Source: Prostheceraeus crozeri (lineage: Eukaryota; Platyhelminthes; Polycladida; Euryleptidae). Taken from it: a stretch of 64,000 nt of DNA. The notes beneath the pieces are model-generated. The model saw only the letters and a list, made by a program, of their open reading frames with translations. It did not search any database and was not told where the DNA came from. The first letter of the stretch is position 1; every line of letters begins with the position of its first letter. The stretch covers positions 62,001 to 126,000 of the forward strand of contig CAJQUW010009222.1 in the NCBI GenBank assembly GCA_907163375.1. Direction: 5' to 3'. Below, in pieces: positions 34,371 to 45,281 of the stretch. The translations under genes were made by a program, and so were the position numbers.

Positions 34371-34987
34371 TCTTCACAGACAGCCGAATCATGATGATGC
34401 ATTTTTAACTGTAGACTGATTTACTGTCTTCTAGTTCTTTAGGATTGATGAACATGTCAGTGATGTTGTATGATTTCTAACTATAGTTTGTGTAAATTCC
34501 AAGGAACTCATTATGTTTTCCGGAAGTTTTGGATCGGTCCCTGAACCTCTGTTTCAACGTGACCAACCAGAACTAACGACCTGATTCATTCTCTGCGAAC
34601 TAACCTTAGTTGGATAGTTCTAAATGCAGATAAATCTTCATCCGAACATCTCAGTGATTCAAATCTCGTTATCAGAGGGTTGAAAATGTGAACTTTGTGA
34701 GCATGAATGTGAATTTGCTAATTTGTGTTCACATTCTATTCACAAGCCGTTGTTAGGTGACTGCACTCCGGTAGGTGACCTCATCGGTCAGTGAGAACTT
34801 CAACAGTTCCACGTGAGGAAGACATTTAAGAGATAAGATTGGAAACTCTCAGCTGTTATAGGACCTACGTGGATGCATTCTGCATGATTTCGTCATTATC
34901 ATGAAAAGTCAATGAATAAGATTCAGTCATTCCATGTAATTTTATTCTCTTGATCGAAGGATTAATGAATTGTTTTTATTTTGACAG
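34371..34987. other. End of intron 3, nothing recognised
   Basis: No coding signal. It ends at the acceptor TTTTTATTTTGACAG (34987). Confidence 0.5.
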
Positions 34988-35041
34988 ATGCTCCGAAGAA
35001 TGATGCGGCGGTGCAATTCCCTCCTCCTCCTCTTCGGCCCG
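34988..35041 (+). CDS. Coding exon 4: proline-rich linker of the ubiquitin-like gene
   Basis: A 54-base exon between TTTTGACAG and the perfect donor GTAAGT (35042). It encodes APKNDAAVQFPPPPLRP plus split codons at both ends. Both junctions are phase 1, matching exons 3 and 5. The small size makes it easy to miss. The poly-proline segment could bind SH3 or WW domains. Confidence 0.6.
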
Positions 35042-35270
35042 GTAAGTTCGAAGTTCTACCGAAATTCTAATTAATAACATTCTGTCAAGATTAAAGAAGT
35101 TTCCTTACTTTTGATACAATTACATGGAAAGTGAGCACGTAAGAAGGAACGACACCGAGATGTCGAATTATTGGACTCCATAAAAGCTGTTCGTTCTTGT
35201 GAACTGGAAGACGACATCAACTGACAATCTATGATCAGTGTGAGGATAACAGACAGCGAACTGTTCAATG
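35042..35270. other. Start of intron 4
   Basis: Nothing recognised. Confidence 0.4.
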
Positions 35271-35274
35271 AAAT

Positions 35275-38214
35275 GTGAAGTGTGAAATGTGTAGAGACGT
35301 CTTGGTTCTAAACAAACATTTGAAGCTTTCATCATGTCAGAATCTTCTGCGTCTCAGTTTGTACAGACAAAAGTTTATTGAATTATTCAGGTCCAGTATG
35401 CCGAAACTTTTCCATACTTCACATGGTCCATCAATTCACTTGCATACCTGTCGCGAAAACTGTCTTGTAATAATCAAGAAGATGTGCTCAATGACATGAA
35501 TTCTCCAAATCTGTCTCCTGATAACCCAGTTATAGATGTAGAAATACAAGACAAAGATTTCCTATATGGCGATTCAAGAAAAACAAGATCTCGTAGGAAC
35601 TTTTGATAATTATTTACGATGAAATCGTTTACTAGAAAGGAAAATGTTTTCCTTCTACCTAGTGGTGCTGCAGGAAAAACTCGTGTTCAAGAAACGACCA
35701 GACTTGGAATGATGACTCAAACGATATGAAAGGGATCACAGCAGTGATGACAACCATCTCTCTTGTTGCAGAAACCCTCTTTTACTTCAACAGCATTCCT
35801 CTTGTTTGGCAAGATGTCTAAAGTTGTGGGAAGAAGGCAGTTTTGAAGCTTTGCTATCCGAAGGAAGAGCAATTCAAACAACATTTCGTGAAAGAAGGAT
35901 CGTGTCAAATCCAGAAACACTTTCTAAGACATTTTCCAAACTGATGTTTGAAGTGAACGTACGCACTGCGGTAAGAATGCTTGACTCAACAGAACACTCA
36001 GGTGTCTCGCCACTTACACACAAGTTTCAGATGATTTCGAAACAAAACATCCTGAGCCACAACCAGAAAGCGATGCAGTCATGTTGCATGGAATTCCATC
36101 TTTTGTTGATTTTTGAGAACTTTGATGAATCATTAATTGCAAAATCTGCATTGAAAACAAAGGGAGCAGTTGTACCATCAGGAATGGACGTAACAGGATG
36201 GATTCTGGATTCACGGAATTATGGCGACCATTGTAATCAGCTGCGTGAAGCAATTGCAAAAATGACTAAAACACAGTGTCAAAAGGCTTCAACTGAATGA
36301 GGAGGATACGATAAGTATTGAATCATTCCTATCCTGTCGTCTCATTGCTCTCGATAAGAAGTCCGGAGTACGACCTGTGGGAATTGTCGGAAAAGTGATA
36401 ATATGAGCTGTGAAGTCGCAAATTGTTGATAGTACAGATTCTTTGCAATTAGATGCAGGCCAAAAAGGAGGTTGTGAAGCAGATATTCATGTTATGAAAC
36501 ATTTTTGAGGAAGACGAAACAGGTGCAACACTATTGATGCTGCAAATGCATTTAATTCCATAAATTGAAACTTTTTTATTCGTAGCACTCAATTCATATG
36601 TCCGCCAGAGAAATCTATACAGAAAATTCCTATTCGACATCGTTGCGATTATTTATTCAAAGAGGTAGGGAAATAGCCTTTCGTGAAGGAACAACTCAAA
36701 GGGACTCAATATCAATGCCTACGCAACGGAAATCATTCTACTTATCGATAAAATGAAGGAGTCAGATTTGCAGATCAAGAGTGTCGCATTTGCGGATGAT
36801 TTAACGGGTGCAGACAAATTTCAGCAAATTTTGAAATGATGGGAAAACATTTGTGTTTATGGCCCCTCACTTGGATATTTTCCAAGACCTGACAAATCAT
36901 GGTTGACAGTGAAAGAAGAATTATTTCAAACTGCTACCACTGTGTTTGCTGGAACAAAGTTGACCATTGTGAGTGAACATTCTTATCTTGGAGGATATGT
37001 TGGTGACATGCGAAATTGTTCTGTTTATGCCAATTCAATAGTCAAGAAATGGGCTGCTCAGATTCAAACTTCAGCAATGATGACCAAATTCCAACCTCAG
37101 GCCGCCTGTGTTGTTACTTGTTTGAGCAATCGCTATCTTCACCACATCAACACAAATGCAAATATGGAGTCTTTTTGAAGACCTATCGATCATGTGATTG
37201 ATAATAAGCTGATTCCGGCTTTAACAAATGGACTCATGTTATGTGAAAGTGAACTTCTGTCTTCACCTGTGCAACTTGGTAGACTCGGAATTCTGATCTT
37301 ATCTGATGTAGAGAAAGTCGAACATATGAATTCAAAGTCACTTTGCCGACCTTTAACAACAAGCATTATCAATCAAAATGACAGTTTGACATGTAAACTG
37401 ATAGAGACAGTAGATCGATAGTATAAGCGATCGTTGTAAACGCAAAATGATTTATTGGAGTCCATAAGATTACCAATGACACCAGAACAGTTAAGAACGA
37501 ATAACATTGCTCAGAAGAGTGGTGTGTTAAATGCATTGCCTTTGAAAGTGAAAGTTGCATCCCTTCTGAGCAGGATTTTTTGACGTTCCAGCCTTCAGAT
37601 ATCATTGGAAAATGCGTCGCCTACCAACCAAATGTGGATGTTGGAAAAGTTTTCCATTGATGACGCAATGTCTTTCATCAAAGATGGTTACATCCACCGA
37701 AGACATGATGAATTGAGAGATTTCATTACAATTCTTTCGAATGAAGTGTCGTCTGATGAGTCCGTCGAACCGCCGCAATTGGTACCTCTGTCCGGTGAAA
37801 TATTTGATAATGGTGCGAATATTGTAGATAAAACTCGACTTGACATTGCCGCTTGAGGATTTTGGCACAATGGCCTGAAGGCATTTTTTGACATCAGGAA
37901 ATCTAATTCATACTCCCAACCGCATAAAAGTCAATGAAAGAAAATATCCTACAATCAAGGCTTCATTCAAGTTGAAAGATGATCTTTTTCTCCTTTAGTT
38001 TTCAATTCTTTCGGAGGATATGGGTGAGAGACGCATCACTTTCTCTCAAACCTCGAGTACATTGCTGAAAATGATATCTAACGCTCAGCATAAGAACAAT
38101 CGGCTCCGCACAAAGACATCATTTTTACTATTAGATGAAGAATAGTTTGTGTGAATCCTCGAAGTTTGCGGCCGGAAACTCGCCCACTAGATGCTGCAGT
38201 TGTCTGATAATAAT
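35275..38214 (+). pseudogene. Decayed reverse-transcriptase element of unclear class
   Basis: Broken plus frames appear to follow one long protein. At 35275 there is a Cys/His stretch (MKCEMCRDVLVLNKHL). From 35806 there is a Gag-like or RT N-terminal segment (LSKTFSKLMFEVNVRTAVRMLD). Near 36330-36570 are RT blocks (CRLIALDKKSGVRPVGI, DAANAFNSIN), and near 36786 the catalytic FADD (VAFADDLTGADKFQQ). C-terminal parts at 37194-37856 include RLGILILSDVEKVEHMNSK and GYIHRRHDELRDF. FADD is typical of non-LTR RTs. Many stops and shifts show old age. The class is not certain. Confidence 0.6.
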
Positions 38215-38222
38215 GCTGCAAT

Positions 38223-39272
38223 CAGGGTCAGGCCCGGTTAACCGGTTCAATCGGTTGAACCCAGCGATTGGAACCGCGCTCTTCTTGGCTAGGCAGGCAA
38301 AGCTAGCAGTCGAGTCAACCGCGCGGTTGAACTGAGGGTAGGCAAATGTAACATTCGAATCATAGACGTTTCATTGTTGTCAAGAGCGCACTGAAAAAAT
38401 TCCCAAGCAGAAATCGGTTTGTCTTAGCGCGTCAACGTAAACTAGACGTCAAGCAGACTGGCATTGTGTTCACGATCACGCTGTGTAGGTAGAAATAGGA
38501 TGGATTTGGGGTATGCAGCAGTAGTGCTAGCAGCTGTGGTAAGACAACGAGCAGCCATGAGTTGGAACAGTGGATCTCGCAGTGCCGCCTGTTGGAAACA
38601 GTTCGACGTTATTATCAAGGACGGAAGAAAGTCATCGCGATGCAAATTGTGTGAGAAGACCTACGCATATTCTGGGAGCAGCACGAACATGTTGAAACAT
38701 TTGTGCGATGCTCACCGACTGATTATTAATAACTCGTGTGACTTAAAACGAAACGCCGCCGGACGTCTGAGAAAGTCGACTGAATGTGGATCTCAACTGC
38801 TGACGATTCTTCTTCTGTTTCTTCAAAGCAAGCAAAAATGGACATTTTTTTCATCGAATCGCCCTTGTTCGAAAAAGAGAGCAATATCAATAACCGAGCA
38901 AATTGCGGAAGCGGCGGCTTTTGACCTTCTTTCAAATTCCTTCACTGAGAAGCCCGGGATGACCGGGCTATGAATAATTATGAACTTTAGTTGACTTTAG
39001 CATCCATCACACTACATACGACATCCAATGCAACGTAAAAATGTATTAACACGAAAAGCGAATATTTATACCGCATCATTTGAAAGTCATTATGGCCTTT
39101 TGTGCCGTCTTCGTTGTCGAAAAAGACAGACAGGAGATCAAAATATCTCCCGTGGGTAGTTGAATGGATAATTCTTTCTTTCTATAGATAATTCAGTAAT
39201 ATGATACTACTTAGGTGAATACTAAAACCGCGCGGTTCCGGTTAACCGAGCGCTGAACCCCGCCTGGCCCTG
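38223..39272 (+). mobile_element. hAT element with BED finger, deletion derivative
   Basis: The ends are CAGGG...CCCTG (left CAGGGTCAGGC, right complement CAGGGCCAGGC). The flanks GCTGCAAT (38215-38222) and ACTGCAAT (39273-39280) match at 7 of 8, the duplication size of hAT. Subterminal words GGTTAACCGG and GGTTGAACC occur at both ends. At 1050 bp it keeps only the BED finger frame and lacks the hAT catalytic domain. It is inserted at the end of the decayed RT element. Confidence 0.85.
38500..38973 (+). CDS. BED-type zinc-finger fragment of hAT transposase
   Basis: Starting at the ATG at 38500 (the frame is open from 38464), the protein has the BED pattern. This is ACWKQFDVIIKDGRKSSRC, then CKLCEKTYAYSGSSTNMLKH and HLCDAH, giving C-x2-C and H-x4-H. 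The BED finger binds transposon ends. The frame stops at 38973 without the RNase H-like or dimerisation domains, so on its own it cannot transpose. It might act as a DNA-binding repressor if expressed. Confidence 0.7.
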   Translation: MDLGYAAVVLAAVVRQRAAMSWNSGSRSAACWKQFDVIIKDGRKSSRCKLCEKTYAYSGSSTNMLKHLCDAHRLIINNSCDLKRNAAGRLRKSTECGSQLLTILLLFLQSKQKWTFFSSNRPCSKKRAISITEQIAEAAAFDLLSNSFTEKPGMTGL

Positions 39273-39280
39273 ACTGCAAT

Positions 39281-39871
39281 ATCTGACAGCTGTGTTTGAT
39301 TTAGTTATTCAACTTTATCTTCAGTTTGATATCAAAACTTTTATCTTAACCTTAATCTGCTGTTTTTGCAGGTTTTATTGTTAAAAAGAATGTAGTTTCC
39401 ATAAGGATGTGGTTATGCAAATCACTTTTAAGAAATGAATAAGTTGTTCAACTGCTCCGATCATTAACCTCCTGAGAGAACAGCTGAGTTTCAAAGTGAA
39501 AGTTGCAGCCCATGCGCTTCCCACAGACATTTTACAAGAAGCAAATTCTAATGAGAACAACACAGATATTCAATCTTTTTATATTTCGATGACTTTTGAT
39601 TGTCATTTTCATTGGATTTCAATCATTTGAATGAGGAGAATCCGTTTTTGAAGGATTTTCTTCTAATAAGTGAATTGCGGATAGAAAAGATGAATAAGAG
39701 AAGAAATGATTGGAAAATCCGTTTGCAGGACGATCAGCAGTTGTCAATTCTCCGATGAAATGTTTTCCAAACAATGAAAATTGATTTGATTAACAGAACG
39801 GAACCTTCAACTGATTTTCCTTCCAAAACAACTTCTTTGCGTCAAATTCATTCATTTCCTCTTCTTTGCAG
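39281..39871. other. End of intron 4, nothing recognised
   Basis: It probably contains the degraded tail of the RT element. It ends at the acceptor CCTCTTCTTTGCAG (39871). Confidence 0.45.
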
Positions 39872-40212
39872 TTCGGTTCTGGCTGGATGACTGGACGGGG
39901 ACAGTAGGAACCGGATTCCACGATCTGCAGCTGCCGGAGACGCCGACGGTCGGAGATCTCCGCAGAGCTCTGGCGGAGAAGACGAAACTCCGGCCGGAGG
40001 CGTTGAGGATTGGGCAAGACACCGCCGTCTCCGGAGATGGAGAGAAAGTGTTCCGGGTGAAGCAGGAAGGAGGAGGATGGGAATTCTTCACAACTGCCGC
40101 CGGGGAGGAAGTGGAAGAGAGGAATTGGAGAGCCGATGACCTGGAGAATGATGAGGAGCTGTTCGTTCTTCCTCCTCAGCGGTGCCGGATCCTCTACATC
40201 CTCCGACGATGA
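39872..40212 (+). CDS. Terminal coding exon 5: C-terminal ubiquitin-like region
   Basis: It starts after CTTTGCAG with two bases completing a Val codon and runs to TGA at 40210-40212, giving about 112 residues. The sequence RFWLDDWTGTVGTGFHD and PTVGDLRRALAEKTKLRPEA resembles the start of a ubiquitin fold. It ends in QRCRILYILRR with no diglycine. The exon is clearly GC-richer than the surrounding intron, as expected of real coding sequence. Confidence 0.72.
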
Positions 40213-40381
40213 TAATTGCAAGAACTTCGTTTCTATTTCTCCGAAAATCAAAACTTTTTCTGTTCTCTGACAATTGATTGAAAATTGAGAACAGCTTCGG
40301 GTTCGGAATCAATTTTTAGAATTGAATTGAAGTTTTTGTTAAGAAATGAACTGCGATTGACTTTCTCATCGAATTTCAACG

Positions 40382-40387
40382 ATTAAA
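40382..40387 (+). promoter_or_regulatory. Candidate polyadenylation signal ATTAAA
   Basis: ATTAAA lies 170 bases after the stop codon of the ubiquitin-like gene. It is the commonest variant of AATAAA. No better signal is seen closer to the stop. Confidence 0.35.
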
Positions 40388-41039
40388 TAACTTTCTCGGG
40401 GAAGGATTCTTTCCCTTGGTAACTGAATTTGCCTTCATCCACTGCACCATCTGCACAGGACTACATACCAGCAATTGAGAATTATATATTAAGAAAGTGA
40501 TTTCACTTCTAAAGAAAAAATTTTACCAGTCTTATCACCCTACTCATTTGAAGGGTATCAGTAGCACAGATTGTCATGCGTCAAATTGTGAAGAGAGCAT
40601 TCATTTTCACAACAACAACCTGATAATTTTTCGCAATACACCACCGGACGTCTGGGTATTTCTCATTTGTTCGAAATTCTGCTAAATTCTTAACACGATT
40701 CCTCTGTGTATTATTAGTTCATATTAAATTTGTCATTTAATGTTATAAAGGTACTGTGGACCACCTGTCTAACATTCTGATTTCAATGGTTGCGACGCCA
40801 TCAATGAATTTTGTACCATCTGATAACCTGTCCGCATCTCAGTCAACTTCTCAAATGAAACCAGCTTTTCGTGTAATAGTGAGCTTGTCTCAAACGGACT
40901 AAAATATTTTACTGCTCGATCATTAGATTGCTTTATTGCAACTGTATGTTAGTGAGTATGAACCTCATGATATTTGTCACTGAAAGATGGTGTTTTTCTG
41001 ATGTGGATGATGCATTCCTAAATGTGGACAATTCCACCT
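40388..41039. other. 3' flank of the ubiquitin-like gene, nothing recognised
   Basis: Short frames only. Confidence 0.5.
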
Positions 41040-41560
41040 TTGACAGAGCTGATCGAGTTGAGGCGGCGGGTTACTTATTTATGTTCTGAAGACGATTACA
41101 TCTAATTTTGTAAGTAGTTATTCAAAAGATCATGTTGAAGTGTTGATCAAACAAAAAGCGGCTTTGCTTGTGTTTACCGGTCTCCCAACTCAGATGATTT
41201 GTTTGAGCATTTGTCAGATTTTATCAATAATGACTATGAAAACTATTGTGTTGTTGGTGACTATCCCAACATTGACTGGAAGAACTCAAATTTTGATAAT
41301 GGAAACAGTCCAATAATTGAATGGATGTAACTCCCTTGAGCAACATGTACTCGACCTTCCTCTGGTAGTATTTTAGATTTGATTTTTGCGTCATCTTGCA
41401 TAAACGTCCACAATATCAAAGTTTATGAAAATTTTGGCTCCTCTGATCATTCTATCGTCTTGTTTTTTCTAGAGGAATTGCACTCAAGCAAACCGAATAA
41501 TGTTACAAAGATTCCTTTAAAGACAAACTAAGTTGTTAAGAAACTGCATTGACAGGGACG
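41040..41560 (+). pseudogene. LINE AP-endonuclease remnant
   Basis: In one plus frame the sequence reads VYRSPNSDDLFEHLSDFI, NYCVVGDYPNIDWKN, SSGSILDLIFASSCINVHNI and FGSSDHSIVLFF. These are the consecutive APE-type endonuclease blocks: GDfN, the LDLI block and the terminal SDH with catalytic His. Stop codons interrupt it and no RT follows. Confidence 0.7.
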
Positions 41561-43039
41561 ACATTCTTTTCTTCGAAAGACTGTGATAATATGTGGAATA
41601 ATTTTTGTCATGCATTTTCAAATTGTGGAAAAGCGGACATGTTATCAGCTACATTATGCCATGTTCGAGTTCAGTAATAATTTTTGGCAAGTTTGTGACT
41701 TAAAGCTCTACGTCCCTTTCAATATCTTGAGTTTTTTCTCTTATAATTCCTGTTTTCCGCCTTTACTGCCGAGCCTCTAATTTCTCCCGGACATTAGCCA
41801 TGTCCCAGGTGGCCAATCTATTTGACAAGTAGAAGTAGCTGCATGGCTGTCTGTGTTATCAATAAATAAGTAGAGAATCTGTCTATATAGAGTTGCATGA
41901 GATCTTCTAACATTCAGGAATTTGCAACTATAACAAATATTTGAATCAATTCACTGAATTTAACTACAACAGTTCATAGAAAATATACATTTTTCGTTGA
42001 AGCTCTCGTGAATTTAAATGGTAAGCCTTTTATTTGATTTTATTGATCATGCAATGTATTTTCATCTAAAGCTAACATACAAACGTTACTACTTGCTGCT
42101 AATTGGTTACTACAATATCATCAACTGTTTCGTCGGTTGGCGACAAATCAGCACAGATGAGTGAATAAATATCTGTCAGCAACTCATTCGGCACCTGCTG
42201 TTTTGGATTTTAGACGAATTTATAAAAAGTATGGGCGACTTGCAAATCACGAAAATGAGCAAAACATAAATTTAGTCACAAAATCGCTAATTCACCAGAT
42301 AATCTTGATCATCCAGTCACGTTCCCACAGGGTTTTATCAAATTGTGAAGACAGGTTGTAGTCTGGAAGTTCGTATTTTCTATTGATTGTGGGTTTAAGA
42401 TGTGTGAGGGTAAATCTATTTTATATAACAACATTTTGGGGAATTTTTTCGTCTCAACTTTGTAACGTCGTTTTCCTTGCAAATTTGCATACATAGTCAA
42501 TTTTTCATGCTGAAAATCGTAGTGGCGACCGCACACCAACTGAGAACTTTACAAGTTATTGTATTTGCACTATTTATTATCTGTGTCTCTCAACGATGAT
42601 TTTGTGATCTTGGTCAGAAGGACATTTTGGCCGTTTTACGAGATTTTGAAAATGCTAATAATTGTCCTGTCAAATAAAACTTCGCATACATGATAACATT
42701 ATGGTTCTTGATATGTCAGTGATGTTTCATGAAATTCGGAATGTGGTTTCAGCAAAAAATTGAAATTTTGAGAAAAATCAAGTCTTCGAAAGAATAGCTA
42801 GGACATTTTTTCAAAATTCAGTGTAATGTTGCTCAATGTAATGATTTAGCGTTGATTTTTTCCTTTTGGTGCAATAACTAGACAAATGATAAAAAAAATA
42901 AAATAAAAATAAATAAATGATAAAATGATATAACACACAAATGATGTATTCAGCTGCTTAAAGAAAATAAAAACATCATTTATAAGTTTAGAAATGTGCA
43001 TCTGTCAGAAGACAAAAAAATGGTATCAGTCAGAATTGA
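41561..43039. other. Intergenic, nothing recognised
   Basis: AT-rich. An A/T-only low-complexity stretch lies at about 42888-42930. Confidence 0.5.
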
Positions 43040-43860
43040 GATGACCCCCTTCGAACTATAGACGATATCATCATGGACCAAGATGATCGTATTTTTAAAC
43101 GAATATTGGAAGTTTTTGACTCCATAAATCCGGATATAAAATTTTCCGTAGAATCCCCATACCAAACGAATATATTGATACCAATTTGCCATAATGTTCA
43201 GACATTTGCTAAATTGCCAACAGATATAGATATTTCCATTGTTCACAGAAATTTTGAAATGTTTAATATATCCGTAGCTTTTTGGCAATCATTGTGATGT
43301 TTGAACAAATATTTTGATATTTTAACTGATCAGATTAAGGTAAATGCGTTTTTGGAAGAGCTAAACATACTGACCCTACTGCTGGCAAATACACTACTTT
43401 TGAATACGCAAACTAAGGAAGCTTGTTAAACTTCTGGAAAGAGATTATTTGTCAAAGTTAGCGAAACGCAGAATAAAACTTCAGATATTGCTTTTGATAA
43501 TTTAATTCGACAATTTATTGGAGCTTTGATGTTGAGGTCATGAAAATAGATTTCAAGGCTGGGGTCTGGCCAGTTCCATTTTGATCATCCAACTAATATT
43601 TGCAGAAGGGATCGTTTAACCGTTGAAACACTTTGTGCTAAAAAATCTAAAAAACCAACGCATCAGAATTATTCATTGTAATTGTCAGCAGCGGTGATTT
43701 GTATTCTAGGCTCGTGTCTCGGTGTGGAGAAGTCAGCTTGTATCTCTGGTTCACTCACTTGCCCTGATGATGCGACTGTGGGAGTCGTGAAATATCGGCA
43801 GATAAAAAAGGTCAATTTACGTCGTAGATCGATTTCTGATCATAACTGACACCGAAGTAT
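43040..43860 (+). pseudogene. PLE fragment: post-catalytic RT and 3' region
   Basis: Plus frames at 43050-43297 read DDIIMDQDDRIFKRILEVFD and NPDIKFSVES, matching the stretch just after YVDD in PLE RTs. The GIY-YIG part is absent. About 470 bp downstream is the hairpin motif of PLE type at 43764. Confidence 0.5.
43764..43792 (+). ncRNA. Hammerhead-like hairpin motif, copy 3
   Basis: CTGATGA-T, stem GCGACT/AGTCGT (43772-43777 with 43783-43788, 6 bp), then GAAA. Of the three copies it fits the hammerhead core best, since CTGATGA is the canonical form, but it has the same extra T. Confidence 0.45.
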
Positions 43861-44591
43861 TACGAACATCTTTGGGTGATAATTTTAATTTTGGATGATG
43901 TCCTATCGTAATCTGTGGGAGTGAGCGCTATTTCTTTGAGAACCACATGCGCATGTTTTTCATCAAGTGAAAGAAAGGAACGGTTTGCAGACGATCTGTT
44001 TATGTATTAGAAATATTTCGCAGACAATTACCTGTCTGCATCATCAGGCATTGTCACCAAGAAACTGACCAACGCAAATACCACGAAAAGAAACTCAAAC
44101 TGCCTAATGTTTCAAGTCACAAGATTGACTCTTCGTGGTCTTCGAAACCTGTGTCTTCAAACGAGGAAAACGTTTCAAAGAACGGTTTGAAATTTTCCAT
44201 TCCTCCGAAAAGGATCAAATGTCATTGCGTCTGTGGAGTCCGGTGTCGACAGTGGCGGCGCCAAGGGGTTACATACGATTTGCTCATTGACTTGACGACT
44301 ACATCAACATTAAAAAACTTATGCGTCTTATAGAATCTGAGTCATGTCAGTCTTATTCTATCAATAAAATGTTTGTGAGACGCAGTGTCGACATGTGCAC
44401 GCAGGCCGCAGAGCAGAAGGATCTGATATCAATAGCAACTGACACATAACGCTGTGGTTTGTGTGCACGAATGAAGGATCGCATTTCGTTACAATCAGTG
44501 ACGATGACGAATACTTTATTGTTCGATTGAGGGTGCCCTTTCATTGGCCTTGCGAGTTCTGAAGACAGGAATACAGAGATCTGAAGACAGG
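43861..44591. other. Unassigned
   Basis: Short frames only; none recognised. Confidence 0.45.
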
Positions 44592-45135
44592 AATCTTTGA
44601 TAATTAGTCCGGCAGCCAGAGCGAGTTTCTGCAGGGAACGAGGCCGAAAATGAGACTTTCACAGAATGATCTACACCCTATGCCTACTACGAATCGGCAC
44701 GTCTGCCAAGTTCTAGCGAGCTCCTCTTTTTGTCAGACTAATTCAAAGAAAAACACATGTAAATCCAATGGGACACAGATTGCAGTTTTTGGCTAAAATG
44801 AAATTTTGTATGTTTTCTCTGATTAAACGAAAAGTACTAATCCCAGAGTCATAATTTTTGGCATGGAATGTCTTCAGGTCATTTCCTATGATGTGCATGT
44901 GCTTTTATCATGCATCTAATCGGAAATGTATGTGAGAATGAGGTTGAATGTGGATAAAGTTGCTCAAAACGTCTATGTTTGCCGACAGTAAGAGGCTCGC
45001 CAAATCTAAATGTCTTTAGCTACATAGACAGGGGTGTATGAAAATGAAAGGAAATGACCTGAAGACATAAGTCTCATTTTCGGCCTCGTTCCCTGCAGAA
45101 ACTCGTTTTGACTGCCGGATTAATTATCAAAGATT
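44592..45135. repeat. Inverted repeat pair at the 5' side of the third PLE
   Basis: Positions 44592-44658 and 45069-45135 are reverse complements with about four transitions, separated by 410 bp. The right arm includes the beginning of the PLE coding sequence (YQRLKKDPTQA starts in it), so the left arm is an inverted copy of the PLE 5' coding end. Confidence 0.8.
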
Positions 45136-45281
45136 GAAGAAAGATCCAACGCAAGCATGTGAACGCAAATTGAATTCTGTTTTACTGAATCTGAAGAAAG
45201 CTATTGCTTTGTATTACTCTCCACGAAGCACTGATGCTCTGTGTCCCAGGATCAATGGACTTCTCAAATTGCACAAAGTGA

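Larger units (their letters stand above)
16998..40212 (+). other. Span of a five-exon host gene for a ubiquitin-like/coiled-coil protein
   Basis: Five segments bounded by consensus splice sites join in one frame: 16998-17010, 17895-18792, 30277-30522, 34988-35041 and 39872-40212. Every junction is phase 1, so each exon ends with one base of a split codon and the next supplies two. The exon lengths sum to 1552 nt, one more than a multiple of three, which agrees with a single extra base in exon 2. The product would be about 516 residues. The introns measure 0.9, 11.5, 4.5 and 4.8 kb and are filled with transposons and satellites. Transcript data are not available to me, so the exon joining is inferred. 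Confidence 0.7.
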
